DNA of 64,000 bases from Sphingomonas sp. BT-65 (GTDB lineage Bacteria; Pseudomonadota; Alphaproteobacteria; Sphingomonadales; Sphingomonadaceae), in the NCBI RefSeq assembly GCF_026107375.2, contig NZ_JAPCIA010000001.1:496001-560000 (forward strand), in the 5' to 3' direction. A model generated the notes under the pieces. That model made no database searches. It saw only the letters and a program-made list of their open reading frames with translations, and was not told where the DNA came from. The stretch's first letter is position 1. Every line of letters begins with the position of its first letter. The position numbers were made by a program, and so were the translations under genes. This document shows, piece after piece, positions 62,103 to 64,000 of the stretch.

Positions 62103-62429
62103 TCAGGCCGCGGCCAGCGACCGCTTCTCCGCCATCGCGGCGGTGATCGCCTCGCCGGCCCAACGATCGCAGAGACCGACCGAACGGGCAAAGGCCTTGA
62201 CAAAGCCCTTGGCGTAGATCCGGCCGGGGATCACGTCGAACCGCTCCGCCTCGATCGCGATCAGGTAGCGGATCGGCACGCGCGTTACGGCGGCGACCTG
62301 TTCGATCGTCATGTCGCGTTCGAGCCGCGCCCGCGCGAGAGTGTCGCCGAGGCTGCCGCGCGGCTCCATGCGCCATTCGCCTTGCGCGAAGGGAAGAACT
62401 GGATGTTCTGCGACCACATCTATGTTCAT
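62103..62429 (-). CDS. RodZ-like HTH_25 protein without membrane anchor
   Basis: 108 residues from the ATG at 62429. The domain 'LGDTLARARLERDMTIEQVAAVTRVPIRYLIAIEAERFDVIPG' through 'YAKGFVKAFARSVGL' is the N-terminal helix-turn-helix of RodZ, which binds MreB. The protein stops after it, with no membrane helix or periplasmic part, so it is not a full RodZ. It may be a soluble regulator or partner. The 277-base gap upstream (62430-62706) shows no other gene. Confidence 0.75.
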   Translation of the reverse strand: MNIDVVAEHPVLPFAQGEWRMEPRGSLGDTLARARLERDMTIEQVAAVTRVPIRYLIAIEAERFDVIPGRIYAKGFVKAFARSVGLCDRWAGEAITAAMAEKRSLAAA

Positions 62430-62706
62430 TGAGTCGAGCCCCCCGGAATGGCTGACTATGCCCCGGGGAAACCACCCCGGAAAGACAGGATAATGCACAG
62501 CGAAGGTTAACGAGTCGAATCAGCCCATCGGCGAAAAAGGGCCGCTTCCCGCAGGAAACGATCCTAATCCCGAATTCATACCGTTTTGTGTCAAGTACCC
62601 CGTGCCGGCTACCCCATTTGCCCCATCGGGCCGAGCGCCTCAGCTTGCCTTTGACTTGCCGGTCCGATCGCTCATGATGGTGGCCGGATGGACAGGGGGA
62701 TGCGGC

Positions 62707-63303
62707 ATGCCTGATCGTATCGCCGAGCTGTATCAGCGCCATGCGCTCGCCTTCGACGCCGCGCGCCGCCGCGGCTTTCCCGAGCGCGCCTGGTTCGACC
62801 GCTTCATCCGCCACATTCCCGCGGGCGGCGAGATTCTCGATCTGGGATGCGGTGGCGGCGAGCCCGTCGCCCGCTACCTGGTCGACCGCGGTTACCAGCT
62901 CACCGGCGTCGACATCGCGCCCTCGATGATCAAGCTGGCCCGCACCCGCTTCGCCCGGCATCGCTGGATCGAGGGGGACATGCGCAAGTTCGGCGCCGAA
63001 TCGAGCGCCTATGACGGCATCATCGCGTGGAGCAGCCTGTTCCACCTCGACCCGCAAGCACAGGAGAAGCTGATCCCGCGCATTTCGATATGGCTCAAGC
63101 GCGGCGGTGTGGCCCTGTTCAACACCGGCCCTGCGAACGGCGTCGCGATCGGCGAGATCGAAGGCGAGGAGCTGTTCCACGCCAGCCTCGATCCCGGCGA
63201 GTATCGCGCGCTGTTCGCCCGCAGCGGCCTCGCCGTGATCGGCAATATCATCGAGGATGCGAACTGCGGCGGGATGACCGTCTGGCTGGTGGGGAAGGTC
63301 TAG
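62707..63303 (+). CDS. Class I SAM-dependent methyltransferase
   Basis: 198 residues from the ATG at 62707; upstream in-frame starts give a non-conserved extension. Motif I is [17 protein letters not shown], motif [15 protein letters not shown], and '[10 protein letters not shown]' follows. Short family like small-molecule methyltransferases; acceptor unknown. Convergent with thiG; the stops overlap (CTAG). Confidence 0.88.
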   Translation: MPDRIAELYQRHALAFDAARRRGFPERAWFDRFIRHIPAGGEILDLGCGGGEPVARYLVDRGYQLTGVDIAPSMIKLARTRFARHRWIEGDMRKFGAESSAYDGIIAWSSLFHLDPQAQEKLIPRISIWLKRGGVALFNTGPANGVAIGEIEGEELFHASLDPGEYRALFARSGLAVIGNIIEDANCGGMTVWLVGKV

Positions 63304-64000
63304 ATCAGCCCCGCCAGCGGGCTCGACGGATCGGCGTAACGCCGCTTTCCCATCCGCCCGGACAGATAGGCCAGCCGCCCGCTTTCCACCGCCAGCTTCA
63401 TCGCGCGCGCCATCAGAATCGGGTCCTTGGCCTCGGCGATCGCGGTGTTCATCAGCACGCCGTCGCACCCGAGCTCCATCGCTACCGCCGCGTCGCTCGC
63501 GGTGCCGACGCCCGCATCGACCAGCACTGGCACCTTGGCGCCCTCGACGATCAGCCGGATTGTCACGAGGTTCTGGATGCCGAGGCCCGACCCGATCGGC
63601 GCGCCCAGCGGCATGATCGCCACCGCGCCGGCGTCCTCCAGCCGATTCGCAGCGATTGGATCGTCGACGCAATAGACCATCGGCTTGAAGCCCTCGTTCG
63701 CGAGGACCTCGGTCGCACGCAGCGTCTCGACCATGTCCGGATAGAGCGTCCTGGCCTCGCCCAGCACCTCGAGCTTGACCAGCTCCCAGCCGCCCGCCTC
63801 GCGCGCCAGCCGCAGGGTGCGGATCGCGCTTTCGGCGTCGAAGCAGCCCGCGGTATTGGGGAGGTAGGTGATCTTCTTGGGATCGATATAGTCGGTCAGC
63901 ATCGGCGCATTTGGGTCGCTGACGTTCACCCGGCGCACCGCGACGGTCACGATCTCTGCGCCGCTCGCCTCAACCGCGGCGGCGTTCTGCTCGAAATCCT
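63300..64000 (-). CDS. thiG: Thiazole synthase, C-terminal part
   Basis: The gene enters from the right edge; about 233 residues are present and the frame is open to the end ([23 protein letters not shown] is read before the part numbered here). Signatures: [75 protein letters not shown] and [16 protein letters not shown]. ThiG forms the thiazole phosphate of thiamine from DXP, ThiS thiocarboxylate and dehydroglycine. Confidence 0.96.
   Translation of the reverse strand, partial: DFEQNAAAVEASGAEIVTVAVRRVNVSDPNAPMLTDYIDPKKITYLPNTAGCFDAESAIRTLRLAREAGGWELVKLEVLGEARTLYPDMVETLRATEVLANEGFKPMVYCVDDPIAANRLEDAGAVAIMPLGAPIGSGLGIQNLVTIRLIVEGAKVPVLVDAGVGTASDAAVAMELGCDGVLMNTAIAEAKDPILMARAMKLAVESGRLAYLSGRMGKRRYADPSSPLAGLI

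Noticed and set aside
61735..63672. 645-codon minus-strand frame across four genes
   Set aside because: Crosses the TPP enzyme, RodZ-like, methyltransferase and thiG genes; composition is non-protein-like.

Overview
The window is a high-GC, gene-dense chromosomal segment of an alphaproteobacterium, most likely a Sphingomonas-type sphingomonad. The evidence is gene order and family content: DUF2066-hdaA-ppk-ppx divergent from purMN, trpF-trpB-trpA-accD-folC, a DUF1465/RcdA-type gene, an alphaproteobacterial one-cysteine DksA, and a PEP-CTERM-like serine-rich surface protein. There is no phage, CRISPR array, rRNA, tRNA or insertion sequence that I can recognise. Most genes are housekeeping. Many neighbours overlap by four bases (ATGA or GTGA), which suggests translational coupling.\n\nLayout: 1-6 kb (minus strand) holds a DUF2066 protein, the DnaA-inactivator homologue HdaA, polyphosphate kinase, exopolyphosphatase and a cut-off serine hydrolase. 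6-8.2 kb has purM, purN and a MmcQ/YjbR protein. 8.2-13.6 kb has a palindromic repeat, an EEP-family nuclease/phosphatase, a large patatin-related protein, LapA-like, pyrF, a lipoprotein and a GNAT. 13.6-18.7 kb is trpF, trpB, a tiny membrane gene, trpA, accD and folC. 18.8-27.6 kb has TPR and transporter genes, a response regulator, a pseudouridine synthase, rsmD, a PaaA2/ParE-type toxin-antitoxin pair, an MHS transporter and an aspartic protease. 27.7-32.2 kb has a PcrA/UvrD helicase followed by a small AT-richer accessory patch and a second copy of the palindromic repeat. 32.2-41.9 kb has a GFA protein, tpiA, ppiD, trpE, an HTH-fused class II DAHP synthase, a triplicated secreted domain and a LysR regulator. 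41.9-50.7 kb has scoAB with a HAD lipoprotein gene between them, small stress/cell-cycle genes (GlsB, gamma carbonic anhydrase, RcdA-like, two YdcH-like, PilZ, DksA) and the serine-rich surface protein. 50.7-64 kb has serS-surE-M23 lipoprotein, an oxidoreductase, rimO, an M14-like secreted peptidase, an M17 aminopeptidase coupled to a thiamine-diphosphate enzyme, a RodZ-like HTH, a methyltransferase and the end of thiG.\n\nThe most interesting observations are: (i) a class II DAHP synthase carrying an N-terminal XRE-like helix-turn-helix, with two 19-bp inverted repeats just before its start and an internal ribosome-binding site that could also make the bare enzyme, i.e. a possible self-regulating trigger enzyme for aromatic amino acid synthesis; (ii) a low-GC cluster of a three-helix membrane protein and two overlapping tiny proline/lysine-rich proteins that I cannot assign to any family; (iii) a roughly 225-bp palindromic mobile-like element present twice in opposite orientation; (iv) a small membrane protein gene locked between trpB and trpA by overlaps on both sides; (v) a secreted protein with the zinc-site pattern of M14 carboxypeptidases. 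All calls were made by reading the sequence; no database search was run.
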